Of a DNA stretch of 64,000 nt, positions 1-12,110 are shown in pieces. A program made the position numbers and the translations under genes. The number at the start of each line of letters is the position of its first letter. Position 1 is the stretch's first letter. Source of the stretch: Diploptera punctata (taxonomy: Eukaryota; Arthropoda; Insecta; Blattodea; Blaberidae); NCBI GenBank assembly GCA_030220185.1, contig JASPKZ010000426.1, positions 186,001-250,000 on the forward strand. The letters run 5' to 3'. The notes beneath the pieces are model-generated. The model did not search any database, was not told the DNA's origin, and saw only the letters and a program-made list of their open reading frames with translations.

Positions 1-260
1 AGCCGGACATCTTTGAGCTGACGTGTTAAACGAGTTGCTTTAAAGAGGATTATAGACCTCATTCTTGCATTTGTCAGTCTATTTCTTACAGTCTGATCAG
101 AAATTATCGCCCCAGTTGCTGTTCGTAAATCATTTCGTAGATCTCTGACTGTATATGCTCGTCTGCGCAAAGATGATATGACATGAAATCTATCCTGTAC
201 CTTTGTACTCTTCTTTTTACGGCATTGCCCGAGCCACCTCTAGTATTCACGTGACTCTCT
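1..260 (-). pseudogene. Tc1-like transposase fragment (N-terminal/linker part)
   Basis: Read on the minus strand from about 212 down to 1, one frame gives a run containing DRFHVISSLRRRAYTVRDLR, then ISDQTVRNRL. This is the second helix-turn-helix and linker of Tc1-family transposases. The near-intact transposase at 47653-48678 has the equivalent DDRYVVLSALRQRT and SDQTISNRLR. Just upstream (213-260) the frame shifts: ARAMP is followed by a stop. The piece runs off the window edge, so the catalytic half may lie outside. It is dead as seen. A signal-peptide-like reading frame at 104-343 overlaps it in another frame and is taken as chance. Confidence 0.7.
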
Positions 261-709
261 ATATCGCTTCCACAGGCTATGGATGACAGAAGAGCTGACA
301 ACAAGAACCCTAGAGATATGGCAAATGGAACTGCCATTTTCATTTAAAGAAACTTCTCGTGGAACTGATGTTTCATTCAGGTGTCTCATTTCTCTGTATT
401 AACTTCAGAGAACACAAAATAACAATTTTCTACCATATAATATTGTTCAAACCTGTTTTTGAAAAATTAACTCAATGAATACTCACTTTGGTTTCAACAA
501 CTCCTGGAACTTCACTAACGTATTCAGAGAAAAAAATAATAAAGCCAAGAAGATCTTTAATCTGGTTTTATACAATACTTCATATCAAAACATCTGACTA
601 AATATTTTTCTCAATATTTATTTTGTGGCTTTGGTTTAAACATATGTTACTCTAATTAATTTGAGTAGTTTATTTACTCCATATTTAATATTTTGTTTTC
701 TTCCTTCCT

Positions 710-795
710 TCCAAGTATTAGGCCAAGGCCTGTTACGATCCTATAGAAAATATTCCCTCCAGCGTTTCATCGGACGGCCCAGTGATCTATTTATA
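710..795 (-). mobile_element. LINE 3'-end fragment (tail family C)
   Basis: The minus strand reads GRPMKRWREYFL, a stop, then DRNRPWPNTWKE. This resembles the arginine-rich C-terminal tail of non-LTR retrotransposon polyproteins and matches the style of the tails at 49920-50110 and 55075-55190. Only the last few dozen codons are present, as expected for severe 5' truncation. Assignment rests on a short motif. Confidence 0.45.
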
Positions 796-1049
796 TATTT
801 TTATATTTAATACAAATTAGCTTAATGGACTATTACAACGATTAAAATTTTAAATGATCAGTATTTGTAAAATAATAAAATTAATTGATAGAAGGTTATT
901 CCCTAGGCGGAAGTTATCCAATTTTACGGAATCAAAACCCGAGGAATATAGCGCTGACACTAGTTCAGTTATAACGTGTTGTGTTTTGTTTTGGAAACAA
1001 AATATTAAAATAATTTTGTATGTAAGGTGTCTGATTATTGGAAGGAACA

Positions 1050-3950
1050 ATTTTCGATCCAGAGAAACGGAAGGGAGGTGATTGTTCTTCGCTCATTCCT
1101 AACAGTTAAAGTAAGATTGTGGAAGTCTCTACTGTGCATATCTAGATATAGAGTAGTACCATAACTAACTAGCTTACTAGCAACATCGAACTTGTAGGTA
1201 CCTGGCCGCACGGACATAAAAGCTCTCCATATATCCCTATCCTGAGCTATTTTTTTCCAATCATTCCCCGTATAATCTACTTCTCTCAAATCATGATTAA
1301 TGTTATTCTCCCACCTCATTCTTGGTCTACCAACTGAGTGTATTCCCTCTGGTTTTCCTACAAGAAGTTTCCATGAAAATTCGTGGCACGTGTCTTGTCC
1401 AGCGCAGTCTACGAGACTTAACTGATCTGATTATATTTAGCTTCCTATAATGACTATGTAGTTTAATGTTACGCAGTACTCATCATCAACTGTCTGTTTA
1501 TCTCTCTTTGGTCCAAATTTTTTCTAAGAAATTTATTCTCAAATACTCGTAATCTCCTTTCCTCCCTTAAAGTAAGAGTCCATGTTTCGCATCCGTATAA
1601 TAGCCTATAACTAAGAGAATAACAGTTTTATATATTTTCAGTTTAACGTTTTTTGAAAGGAGTTGTGTCGACAAATGTCCCTGTAATGCATAATAACTTG
1701 AATTTCCAGAATTGTGACTATGTTTAGTTTCTTTGTGCATCTCATTCCTATTTGTGATTATTATTCCTATGTATTTGAATTCAGCCACTGCTTCAAAATT
1801 TCCTTCATTTGTCATTAGCTATCCATTTCCATCATGTAATATATTTCTACGTGTGTTCATATATTTAGTTTTCTTGATATTTACTTTCAGTCCCAATTTC
1901 TTAGTGTTACTCAATAGTGTGTGGGTATTGGACCTTAGTATCTCCTACTATCGCCCATTAGTACTACATAATCGTCATAAACTAAGAGCTTATTATTACC
2001 ATTGATTCGTAGGCCTTCGTCATCCTCTAAAGATTTGATGGCATGCTATAATACAACATTAATTAGTAGAGGATATAGTAAATCTCCTTGCTTCAACCAT
2101 TGTGAATTTCAAAAGTATCCGAAAACTGTTTGCCTACATGCACCCTACTCTTTGTAGCATTTAGACACATTTGTATATGCATAAGTCTAACTAACTTTTT
2201 AGGAATACCGAACTCCAGCAGGGCGCTATGTAACTTTTCCATCTTAATTCAATCGAATGCTTTTTTGAAGTCTACATATAGTTGATGTACAGTGCTATTA
2301 CATTCCCATTTATTTTCTAAAATCTGTCTTATATTAAAAATCTGATCTGTTGTAGACCTGCTTCTTCTAAATCATCGTTTATGATCTCCTAGAATGTCGT
2401 CAATAGAGGGAGTAAGTCTGTTTACTAATATATTTGTTAGACTTTTGTACGAAGTTTAAAGTAATGAGATGCCCCAGTAGTTGTTGCAATCTGATTTATC
2501 TCCTTCCTTATAAATTTGTATGATAATATATTCTTTCCATTCATCTGAAAGAGCTTATTTTTTTCGAAATCATACTAAGCAACCGGCGTATCTGCAACCG
2601 GCGTATCTGCAACCATATCCCCATTTTTCATCCCTAATTATGTTCGTTGTAGCCTGAAAACCTTTCCTCTCTATTCTAAATCCCTGATATATTCTCTGAT
2701 ATGACAATTCTTTTTTTCATTAATTTCAAGTTCATTAATCTTTTCTCTCAAATATTCCCCTCTTTTTACGCTTTAATAACCTAGTTGTTTCCCATCTAAC
2801 ACTATCCAATTTCCCTGAATTTACTTAATTTGTTTTGTGTAACCAATGCATTTTTGGTAGCTCTCTTTTCTGTACAAAATTTCACATTCCTCATGAGACC
2901 ATTTTTGGTTTTGCTTATTTTTTAAATATCATAAGCCTTCTGTTGCTGGCAATTTATTAGTATCTTTATAAACTGCCATTCTTTATTTACAAAATTCTCT
3001 TATTTGTTTGCCACATTCTCATATAATTTCAAATCTATTAGCAATTTTGAACTGATATTATTGCCACAGTTAATCATTTCTCACGTTTTTTTTAATTAAG
3101 ATATTTCAGAATCATCTTTAGTGTTTGTTCCTCTCATAAGCAAAAACCGTTCTGTGATTTTCACCTTAACCAGATGATTATCCAAATTGTAGTCTGTCTC
3201 TCTAACTAATCTAACATCGATGATGCTACTGTGTCAGCGTTTGTCCATTAATATATGATTTTCCTGTATTTATGAATATCCTTATGATGGAATGTTGTGC
3301 TCTTGACAATGAAATTCTCTGATGTGGCAACAGGTGATTAATCTAAACCCATTGCCGTTACTATCTTCATGAAGACTGAATTTACCTATTGTTGGTTTGA
3401 ATATATATTCCCGCCCCAATTTTGCATTAAAATCTCGTAAGACAATTTTCATGTAATATCGTGAAAAACTATCAAACACGCATTCTAATTCTTCATAGAA
3501 CTCATACTTGATCTTGTCATCTTTACCTTCTGTGGGACCATGTACATTTACGATTAAAAAATGACGTCGTTTAACCCTTTAGAATTTTGTATGATATCCT
3601 ATCACTGACAAACTTAATATCTCGGATAGCGGAGAGGATCCTCTGTTGGATTAAAAATCCCGTTCCAAATTCACTTCTCTCTACACCACCGTAGTATAAT
3701 GCAAAGCTTCCTGATTCCTGACTACCTTCTTCTGGCCATCTAACTTCCTGTAAAGCGACTATGACCAAGGGTGATGTATCTAAATCTCCCATTAATACCT
3801 CTAGTGCCCAGCTATTGTATAAAGTCCTAACATTCGCCGTACCTAGGAACATGTTCCTGTGTTTGAGCCTTTGGCATGGATCCCCTGAAGTTGTCCCCTC
3901 CCGGAGAACATAGAGGAGTATCATTCTATTGAAAATCAAATATTTTGAAT
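1050..3950 (-). mobile_element. LINE family A, copy 1 (EN+RT non-LTR retrotransposon, degenerate)
   Basis: A minus-strand non-LTR element about 2.9 kb long. In order it shows: an APE-type endonuclease start at 3571-3870 (MFLGTANVRTLYNSW, then VALQEVRWPEEG and FGTGFLIQQRILSAIRD); a further endonuclease block at 3282-3479 (MKIVLRDFNAKLGRE); reverse-transcriptase remains around 1900-2600; and the 3' tail at 1035-1319 (REVDYTGNDWKKIAQDRD). Numerous stops and frameshifts make it inactive. Copies 2 (9456-12000) and 3 (42425-46705) align along most of its length. The endonuclease and RT order suggests an RTE-like or related clade, but I cannot place the clade. It lies within or just downstream of the GABA-B receptor gene, on the same strand. 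Confidence 0.85.
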
Positions 3951-4731
3951 TAGCCTACGATTTAATAATATTGCAAGCATACTTCGTACAAATTAGTTCC
4001 GAACAAGTGGCTTAAGAAAAGCTTTCCTGTTTTTAGTCATCGATGTCGGATATGTCTTAAAGGAAACAATGACATTTATATTAGTAGGAATAAATGGTAA
4101 AACGAATTTCGTCTTGAATAAATATTACGCGGACAAAGTTCTCCCTAAAAAATATATATGATACTTAAAGATATGGAGAATATGACTCACAGTGTGGGGT
4201 GGAATGGTGTAAAAATTCCGTGCGTGAGAAGTAAAAACCGGGAATCACGCGGAATGCCACTTGCTTTAATTTTTTAGCACTTCACATTTTAAAAATATGC
4301 GACATTTTTTTTTACTTGTAAGAAATTCGTTTTTACATAGAAGAACCTGAATAGGCATATATGAGTTTCTAATTTCCGTAAAAAAGATGTTTTCTGTTAA
4401 TCTCTGAACTTTTAAAATCCGCACGTTTGAACACTCAAATAAGATTTTAACCACGAAGGAACTCGTTTTTGTGAGTTCAATGCCTGATATAAGACTACTT
4501 AACATAGAACACTACAGTTCAATTTAAAAAAAGTAAGAATGTGACGGACGCTACTATTCCGCCTACTTCTGTGTGTAGCTCGTTACAAAACAAACACCAA
4601 GAGTAAAATATTTAATTTGTCGAGACCTTACATTTGCTGAATGTTCATCTTTAATACAAGAATAATGAAACAAATTACACCTTACATCATTAACACATTG
4701 CACATGTCACAGGATTGAACAATACACTTAC
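3951..4731. other. AT-rich stretch, no gene recognised (probable intron)
   Basis: Nothing is recognised here. It lies immediately 3' of the receptor exon at 4732-4854 on the minus strand and begins with that exon's donor site, so it is most simply intron sequence. I looked for the following receptor exon (second extracellular loop and TM5) and did not see it. Confidence 0.5.
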
Positions 4732-4854
4732 ATAGGGCTCCATTTGTTTTGTTTCTCGATAGAAGGGATCTGTAACCTGCCATGTGGTCATTATGGCAAG
4801 ATCTATCACAAGTAACACTCCAACCACCATAAATAGCTGATAGTCTTTTATAAC
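4732..4854 (-). CDS. GABA-B-R2: GABA-B receptor subunit 2-like, exon encoding TM4
   Basis: A minus-strand exon of 123 bp, exactly 41 codons, phase 0 at both ends. The acceptor ...ATTTCAG lies at 4855-4861 and the donor GTAAGT at 4726-4731. The encoded segment begins VIKDYQLFMVVGVLLVIDLA and continues IMTTWQ, then DPFYRETKQMEPY. That is the fourth transmembrane helix of the class C GPCR domain followed by the start of extracellular loop 2. The mammalian GABBR2 counterpart has the same layout (IIKDQKLL, LLIDLCI, WQ, DP). Joined to the exon at 8672-8912 it gives a continuous frame ...KLNKK|VIKDY. The product would be the G-protein-coupling partner of the obligate GABA-B heterodimer at the neuronal plasma membrane. 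Other frames across this exon are shadows. Sure of the receptor; subunit 2 rather than 1 rests on these motifs and those of the neighbouring exon. Confidence 0.92.
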
Positions 4855-5329
4855 CTGAAATGAAATACATTAAAATAAGGAAAATAGTACTTGAAACCTT
4901 TCAGAGAAGAACAAAATTATGGTTCATTCCGTCGTAACTAATATCATATCTAACCAACATATAAATTGAAAAATAAAACATTACATAAATGAGCATCCAC
5001 ATCCTTTATAATAATTTATAAGTAATGCTGTGAGCGAAAGAGCGAAAGTGACATTCGATACAACATTTCAAAGAATTTTTATAAACTTTGAGCAGAAAGG
5101 TTATATAGTTATATAGCATATAGATAAAATAATTTATATATAAATAAATATATATATATGTATATATAAAACATGTAGGTGAACTGTTATATTCGTTACA
5201 ATTGAATGACCTATTATTTTTTCACTCTGCAAATTTTAACGAACAAATGTTTCGCATTGATTAAACCAATTCTTCTAGACAATTAAGTTATTAGTATCGT
5301 GGCTTAAGTTACGCGATTTTTGTCAAAGG
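4855..5329. other. Intron sequence, AT-rich
   Basis: This is the part of the receptor intron between the TM4 exon and the intronic LINE. It contains an AT microsatellite around 5115-5170 and no recognised gene. Confidence 0.55.
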
Positions 5330-5334
5330 AAAAT

Positions 5335-7905
5335 GGAAAGAGTAATTGTAACGGTTTCTGTAATAATAATAGTAATCATCATCATCATCCGGTATCATGA
5401 CAGCTGCCGCCATCTTCCAGAAACCAAACCGCCTTTTCTCTCTGTCCATCCATTGATCTTACTCCATTCCTCTGATATTCATAGCTGCTTGTACCACTTC
5501 TATCCAAGTTTTCTTCGGTCTTCCTCTCTTCCTCCTTTCCATTGGGATCCATTCCATAACAATTTTAGGCAATCTTCATTCTGGCATTCTTTTGACATGG
5601 CCATACCACTGTAATCTTTTCTTTTATATAATGTCTATGATGTCCGGCACCTCTTCTACACCCATAATTTCCCTTATTTCTTTATTTTTCTATCCATTCC
5701 AGATTTTCCAGCTGATCTTCTTAAAACATCCATTTCTGTACTTAAAATTCTTTTAATTTCCCTGGTAGGAATTTGCCAGACTTCAGCACCATATGTTAAA
5801 ATGCTCTGAACTATGGTTTGATATATTTGTAATTTTCTATTTTTTGTAATATTTTTGCTCCACCAAACAGAGTTTAAAGCATTTATTGCTTGTTTTGTTT
5901 TGTGCGATTTTATTTTTAATTTCCACTGTATTATCGCCAGAGTGGTATAATTTTGTTCCTAAATAATTGCATTCAGTACTAGATTTTAGATCTTCTCCAT
6001 TGTTGAAATTTATACTTTCCATTTCTTCTCCTATACACAGGTATTTAGTTTTCTCAATATTTTATATAAAGTCCCCATTTTTCATATTCTTCTTTTAGTT
6101 TTTTAGCCATATATTCTATGCCATCGTGATCTTGTGCTATTAATACCTGGTCATCTGCAAAATTTTGTGAATATACATGTGTATTTTGGATGGGTATGCC
6201 CATTTTTTGACATTTTTTCCTCCAGTCTCTTAGTACTCTTTCGACATAAATTTTAAATAGAGTTGGAGATAAACTGCAACCTTGCCTTAAACCTTTTGTA
6301 TTAGTAAATCCCTTTGTTATATGATTTCCAACTTTTATTTTCGAAATAGATCCTATGTTAATACTTTCATAGCTTCTACTAATTTTTTGGTAATGTTAGA
6401 ATTGTCTAAAGTTTCCCCCATAACATTTTTTTGGGGAATACTATCATATGCCTTGATTAAATCGACAAAAAGCAAATGTAAATCTCTGTTAGTAGCTCTT
6501 TTTTTCTATCATTTGTGTTATGCAAAATATATTATCTGTGCATGACCTACCACTTCTATAACCAGATTGTTCTTTCATTTCTTTATCCTGGTATTCTATA
6601 TCAACCATGTTACTTAATATACGTCCATATATTCTACTAAATGTACTCGTTACTGATATGCCTCTATAATGTTCACACTTTCTCTTGTCTCCCTTCTTAT
6701 GTATCGATGTTATAATAGCGACTTTTCACTCTTCTGGCACTTCTTCGCCATTTATTATTTTATTAAACAGTACAGTGATCATTTCCAATAAATTCTGACT
6801 GCCATTTTTTAATCAATTCTATAGCAATATTTCCTGGGCCGGCATTACTAGCATTTTTCATTCTCATAATTTCCTTTTTTTTACAGTATTTATATCAATG
6901 TCGATTATGCTTCCTGTTTCCATCTCCGATAAATCGTTATTTTCTCCCAAGAATTCTTTTCGGTCCTCTACTAAAATATTTTTGTAATATACTTCCCACT
7001 CATGTATCCCTATTAGGTTGAGAAGATTATTTATATTCGATTAACGTATACTTTTTATAAATTTCCATGATTCAGAACTCTTCTTGCTTCCTAAATATGT
7101 TTGTATTTCTGTATATTTCTTATCCCAAATCTCATTTCTGTGTTTAGTAACCATTCTTCTCACTTTTGCTTGTGCTTTTTGATATTGTATTTTGTCATTC
7201 TGGTTCTTTGTACTAAGCCATTTTAAAAATAACTGTTTCTTATTCTGTATTTCTTTCTCTATTTCATCGTTCCAAAACAGTGCTGTCCTTCCTCTATAGT
7301 CGTCTTTCTCACCCAATGCTTCATAGGCGGCTTCATGAATGCACATTTTTAGGTAGTGATACATTTCTTCTGTATCTCTGAATTCACTCTGTGTTAATGT
7401 TTTATTCAATCTTTGTTGATATAAATGCTTTACACTTTCGTTTTGTAGGCTTTCTACATTATATTTTCTTTCCGTTTCTGCTCTAACATTTTCTTCTTTC
7501 ACTGCGTGGTTGTTTTCTTTATTAAGAATGCAAGGAAATACAAATTTTCCAATTATTAATTTATGATCTGTCCCACAACTTGGTCCTCTATAAGCTCTGA
7601 CATCTTGTATTTTCATTTTTGAATTTTGTTTTGTAATTATATAATCGATAATGGATTTTTGATATAGTGTTGGACGTTTCCATGTGTATTTATGGATATC
7701 ATTATGATTGAAAAAGCGATTCCATATTTTTAAAGATGATTGTCTACATAATTCAATTAACCTTTCTCCGTTCTCATTTAAAATGTTTTCTCCAAACTTT
7801 CCTACTACTGGATCTCCAAATTTACTTCCTGTTCTTCCATTCATGTCTCCCAATAATATCAATTGTTTCCCAGCGCTAATTTATCCTATTTCATCATTAA
7901 CGTTT
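5335..7905 (-). mobile_element. LINE family B, copy 1 (EN+RT non-LTR retrotransposon) in receptor intron
   Basis: A minus-strand element. Its 5' part keeps a 273-codon open frame (7041-7862): the C-terminal half of an APE endonuclease (ILLGDMNGRTG, a KYTWKRPT block, then CGTDHKLIIG) and the linker before the RT (KWLSTKNQNDKIQYQKAQAK). Below 7040 the RT is broken by many stops and frameshifts, and part of it lies in 6000-7000. The C-terminal tail at 5400-5640 reads KRRGRPKKTWIEV- and DQWMDREK-like residues and ends in GAT/TAT repeats at about 5345-5390, the 3' tail. The first half of the endonuclease is missing: the element stops exactly against an (AAT)n tract at 7909. The related copy is at 59690-61700. 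It sits in the intron between receptor exons 4732-4854 and 8672-8912, in the gene's own orientation. Confidence 0.85.
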
Positions 7906-7908
7906 TTA

Positions 7909-7914
7909 GTAGTA

Positions 7915-7969
<55 letters not shown>

Positions 7970-8000
7970 CACTATTATTATTATTATTATTATTATTATG
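7909..8000. repeat. (AAT)n/(ATT)n microsatellite
   Basis: About 22 AAT units are followed, after GACACT, by about 8 ATT units, so the two halves could fold on each other. It abuts the truncated 5' end of the LINE at 5335-7905. Open frames through it encode only Asn, Ile or Leu runs. Confidence 0.95.
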
Positions 8001-8671
8001 GTTATTGCTATTAGTATCTCGGGATGGGCAAAGCTTCCATTTCAAAGCTGCAATCCTCTCCTTGAATGCCGAAGGACTGTAGGCCCTACTTCACTTGTGA
8101 AGATGGCTACTCACTTGATTCTAAAGTAACGTATTTTTATGAGTAAATTTCATCAAAATACAAATCAGATCATAAATTTAATGCGGAAATATACATATAT
8201 TATTATTGGTCATATGCTTTTCTCACAACTGTTGTTGTTTATAATTAAACAAAAACCGTTCTAACTGGTTGAATGTAAAAATATTGTGGTTTTTATCATA
8301 GGAAAAAATAGACGAAAGCGGAACAACTTTTGATCAAAATAAGTCCACGTATTTACACTGGTAGTGAGTCTATTTTTATTATTTTGCGTAAAAAAGGAAT
8401 AGGACTGTAAACTCATTGTTTTCACGACTGAATGTGTATTTAGACGGAACAGGATGAAATTGCCAATTTTTAAAAATAATGCGCTAAGGTTTTATTCATG
8501 TTGTATGTGGCGAAGGTAAAATTGAGACTCGACCAGATGCTACTTGGAAGCTGCCGAAACACATATTTTTGTGTGGAAAGTTTTTCAGCCATACATAGCG
8601 CCCAATATGCTGAAAAAATAACTAGAATATATTTTCTGCATGTGAATTGCAACTTTATTAAATAAACTTAC

Positions 8672-8912
8672 CTTCTTGTTGAGCTTGACATCCGTGAATA
8701 TGGAGTGAACGCGCCATGTTTTCGAGAACATTGAACCAAAGGCAAGTGAGAAACCTGCCATAAGCAGCCATGCCCGAGCAGTACATATATAAGGGAATGC
8801 TTCAATGCTAGTGAGAGTTGAATCCAGACCCAAGAAGATCACACTACTATATGTAAGCATGCACCCAATAATGATGAGATTGTTTAGATATGGACTGGAC
8901 ATCTTGATGTAT
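8672..8912 (-). CDS. GABA-B-R2: GABA-B receptor subunit 2-like, exon encoding TM2-TM3
   Basis: A minus-strand exon of 241 bp: one base completing a split codon, then 80 codons. The acceptor TGTTTCAG ends at 8913 and the donor GTAAGT begins at 8671. The segment reads YIKMSSPYLNNLIIIG, then GLDS, FPYICTARAWLLMAGFSLAF, and FSKTWRVHSIFTD ending KLNKK. It covers intracellular loop 1, TM2, extracellular loop 1, TM3 (its ICTAR cysteine is the usual class C disulfide position) and intracellular loop 2. MSSP-NNLII and F-KTWRVH-IF are subunit-2 hallmarks; mammalian subunit 1 differs at KTWRVH. Reading past 8671 gives only intron codons. The next exon in the transcript is 4732-4854; the preceding exon (TM1) was not found up to 64000. 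Confidence 0.95.
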
Positions 8913-9211
8913 CTGAAACAAGAACATAATTTAAAACGAAACTTACGGGAGTTATTTACTATCTTGTGCTAAATTTTCTGTCTTCCAGACAGTGCTACAA
9001 GAGAATTTTCTGTCTTCAAGTTAGTGACAGAGATTACGGCCCTATAAAGTTATTTCCGTAAAATTTTCAGCGGGTAACAAGTCCGAGAACTTGTGAATGA
9101 ATTTTAAAAATAAAGGGTATAAAATGGAAAAAGTAAATCAATCCGTGACACGACAGCTCCGAAGAGGCAAGGACAACCGAATTGGTTGCTATTACTAACA
9201 ATTCACTGACA

Positions 9212-9452
9212 CTATCGAAACCATAGGTTCAAGGTCTCAAAGGTATAATCTCTCCATACATACCTATCCTGAGCTAATATTTTCAAATCTTCACCTGTGT
9301 AATCTACTTCCATCAAAACATGGTTAATATTATTCTCCAACCTCATTCTTGGCAAACCATTTGGGCGTTCTCCTTCTGGTTTTCCTACAAGAAGTTTCCA
9401 TTCCACTCTTTTCGTCACCATTCGTCCCATGTGCGCTGCCTATCGCAGTCTA
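9212..9452 (-). mobile_element. LINE family A, isolated 3'-end fragment
   Basis: The minus strand reads WKLLVGKPEGERPNGLPR, then EVDYTGEDLKILAQDR, the C-terminal tail of family A. It ends abruptly in ...CGCAGTCTA at about 9452, and a second family A 3' end begins at 9478, so two copies lie head to tail. Only the tail remains. Confidence 0.85.
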
Positions 9453-9455
9453 ACT

Positions 9456-12000
9456 ATCTCTAATTAACTAACTAGCACTATCGAACCCGTAAGTTCATGG
9501 CCGCGCGGACATAAGATTTCCATACATCCCTATCCTGAGCCAATGTTTTCCAATCATCCCCTGTATAATCTACTTCCCTAAAATCATAGTTAATGCTATT
9601 CTCCCACCTCATTCTTGGTCTACCAAATGAACGTTTTTCTGGTTTTCCTACAAGAAGCTTGTATGCACGTCTTTCATTCCCATTCGTGCCACATGTCCTG
9701 CCCATCGCAATCTACGAGACTTAACTGTTCTCATTATATCTGTCTTCCTATAAATACCATGTAATTCACTATTATGCAGTCTTCCCATTCACCTGTCTGT
9801 TCATCTCGCTTTGGTCCAAAAATTCTCCTAAGAACATTATTCTCAAACACTCAGAATATCCTTTCCTCCCCTTAAAGTAAGTCCATGTTTCGCATCCATA
9901 TAATATAACTGGTAGAATAATAGTTTTATATATTTTCAGTTAACTTTTTTGAAGGGAGTAGGGATGTCAGATGTCTCTGTGGTGCATAATAACACGCATT
10001 TCTAGAATTGAGCTTATGTTCAATTTATTTGTGCATCTCATTCCTGTTTGTGATTATTGTTCCTAGGTATTTGAATTCAGCCACTTCCTCAACACTGCCC
10101 TCATTTTTAATTAGCTGTCCATTTCCATTATATAATGTATTTTTATGTGTGACTATATATTTAGTTTTATTGATATCTACTTCCAGTCCCAATTTCTTAG
10201 TGTTACTCAGTAAGTGTGTGCGTGTTGGCCTTCAGTATCTCCTCGCTATCGCCCAATAGTAAAACATCATCAGCATAAACTAACAGCTTATTAATACCAT
10301 TGAGTTGTAGGCCTTCTCCATCCTCTAAAAGATTTGATGGCATGCTCTAGTACAAAATTAAATAGTAGAGGAGATAGTGTATCTCCTGGCTGCAACCCAT
10401 TGTCGATTTCAAAAGTATCCGAAAACTGTTGGCCTAACCGCACCCTAATCTTTGTAGCATTTAGACACATTCGTATAAGTCTACCTAACTTTATAAGAAT
10501 TCCGAACTCTAGCAGGATACTATATAACTTCTCCCTCTTAATTGAATCGTATGCTTTTTTGAAGTCTGCGTATAGCTGTTGTACAGTACCATTATATTCC
10601 CATTTTTTAAAGCTAAAAATCTGATCTGTTGTAGAGCTGTTTCTTCTAAATCCATATTGATGATCTTCTAGAATGTCATCAATATAAGGAGTAAGTCAGC
10701 TTACTAATATATTTGTTAGAATTTTGTACGAAATTGAAAGTAATGAGATACCCATATAGTTATTGCAATCAGTTTTATCTCCTTTCTTATATATTGGAAT
10801 TATAATCGATTCTTTCCGTTCATCTGGAAGAGCGTCTTTATCCCAAATCATATTAAGCAACTGGCGTATTTTGTCCATCAATTTTTCTCCCCCTGATTTT
10901 ATCAGTTCTGCTGGGATCTCATCTGAACCTGATGCTTTACACAGCTTCAATATTTCTAACGCCATTTCAACCTCTAAAGCACTTGGTTCTTCGATTAGCA
11001 TTTCTGCTGTCTGTAAATTATCATCTTCAATATTCTGTTCTGTATATTCATTTAATAGTTGATTAAAGTAACTTTTCCATCTATTTAATATACTCCTGGA
11101 ATCTGCAATCATACCCCATTTCGATTCCTAATTATATTTGTTCTAGCGAGAAACCCTTTCTTTTCTATCCTAATTCCCTGATATAATTCTCTAATGTTCC
11201 TGTTTTTGGCATTAACTTCAAGATCATTAATTTTCTCTCTCAAATATTCCCTCTTTTTACTCTTTAGTAATCTCGTGGTTTCCCATCTAACACTACCCAA
11301 GTGCTCCAAATTTACCTCATTTGGCTCGTCTGACCATTTCATTTTTCCTAGCTTTCTTTTCTTTACAATGTCGGCACATTCCTCATCAAATCATTTCATG
11401 TTTTGCCTCTTTCTTAAATAACCAATGCTTTCTGATGCTGACAATTTAATAGTATATCTTATAGCCTCACATTCTTTATTTATATCAGTTTCTTCTTCGT
11501 TTGCCACATTGTCATCTGAAGATTTCAGTACTTCAAATCTATTAGCAATTTTAATTTAGTATTCTTGCCCACTTCATCATTTTTCAAGTTCTTTAAATCA
11601 AATTTTTCAGAATAATTTTTAGCATTTGTTCCTCTCATAAGCGATAGCCGCTGTCTAATTTTCACCCTGACCAGATGATGATCCGAATTGCAGTCTGTCC
11701 CTCTAACTGATCTAACATCGATGGTGCTAGTATGCCAGCGTTTGTCCACTAATACATTATCTATCTGGTTTCGAGTTTCGCCATCTGGAGATGTCCAGGT
11801 GTATTTATGAATATCCTTATGCTGAAATGTTGTGCTCTTAACAATGAGATTGTTTTATGTGGCAACGGTGACAAATCTAACCCAATTGTCGTTACTCTCT
11901 TCATGAAATTGGATATATCTTCTCGCTCCACTTTTGCATTAAAATCTCCTAAGACAATTTTCATATGATATCGTGAAAGGCTATCAAATGCGCATTTCAA
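9456..12000 (-). mobile_element. LINE family A, copy 2
   Basis: A minus-strand, degenerate copy of about 2.5 kb. Recognisable blocks in coding order are: endonuclease MKIVLGDFNAKVERED (11761-12000); DKRWHTS-DVRSVRGTDCNSDHHLVRVKI (11525-11749), which holds the SDH motif of APE endonucleases; linker EHLGSVRWETTRLLKSKKRE (11109-11342); an open RT N-terminal block at 10696-11112 containing LKLCKASGSDEIPAELIKSG and SIIIPIYKKGDKTDCNNY; and the C-terminal tail NSINYDFREVDYTGDDWKTL (9478-9705). The amino end of the endonuclease is missing. Stops separate the blocks, so it is inactive. Confidence 0.88.
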
Positions 12001-12019
12001 TTCTTCATAGAACTCATCC

Positions 12020-12110
12020 GTGAGCCCATCACAGTCTACGATATTTAACTCTTTTTATTATGTCTGGTTTCCTATTAAGATCACATAGCTGATTGGAATA
12101 TTACAGTGCA
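12020..12110 (-). mobile_element. LINE family A, short displaced fragment
   Basis: On the plus strand, CACAGTCTACGATATTTAAC and the following bases resemble the 3' region of family A found at 9695-9780 (GCAATCTACGAGACTTAACT). Here it is fused to the 5' end of copy 2, so it is either a rearrangement or the end of a separate insertion. Confidence 0.55.

Noticed and set aside
104..343. Open frame with a convincing N-terminal hydrophobic signal-like segment
   Set aside because: It overlaps a Tc1-like transposase read in another frame of the same strand; that frame has family motifs, this one has none.
1..4731. Search for the exon after TM4 (extracellular loop 2 and TM5)
   Set aside because: Not seen; the interval is LINE and Tc1-like remnants plus AT-rich sequence, so the exon is probably outside the window.
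7708..8129. Open frames of long Asn, Ile or Leu runs
   Set aside because: They are translations of the AAT/ATT microsatellite.
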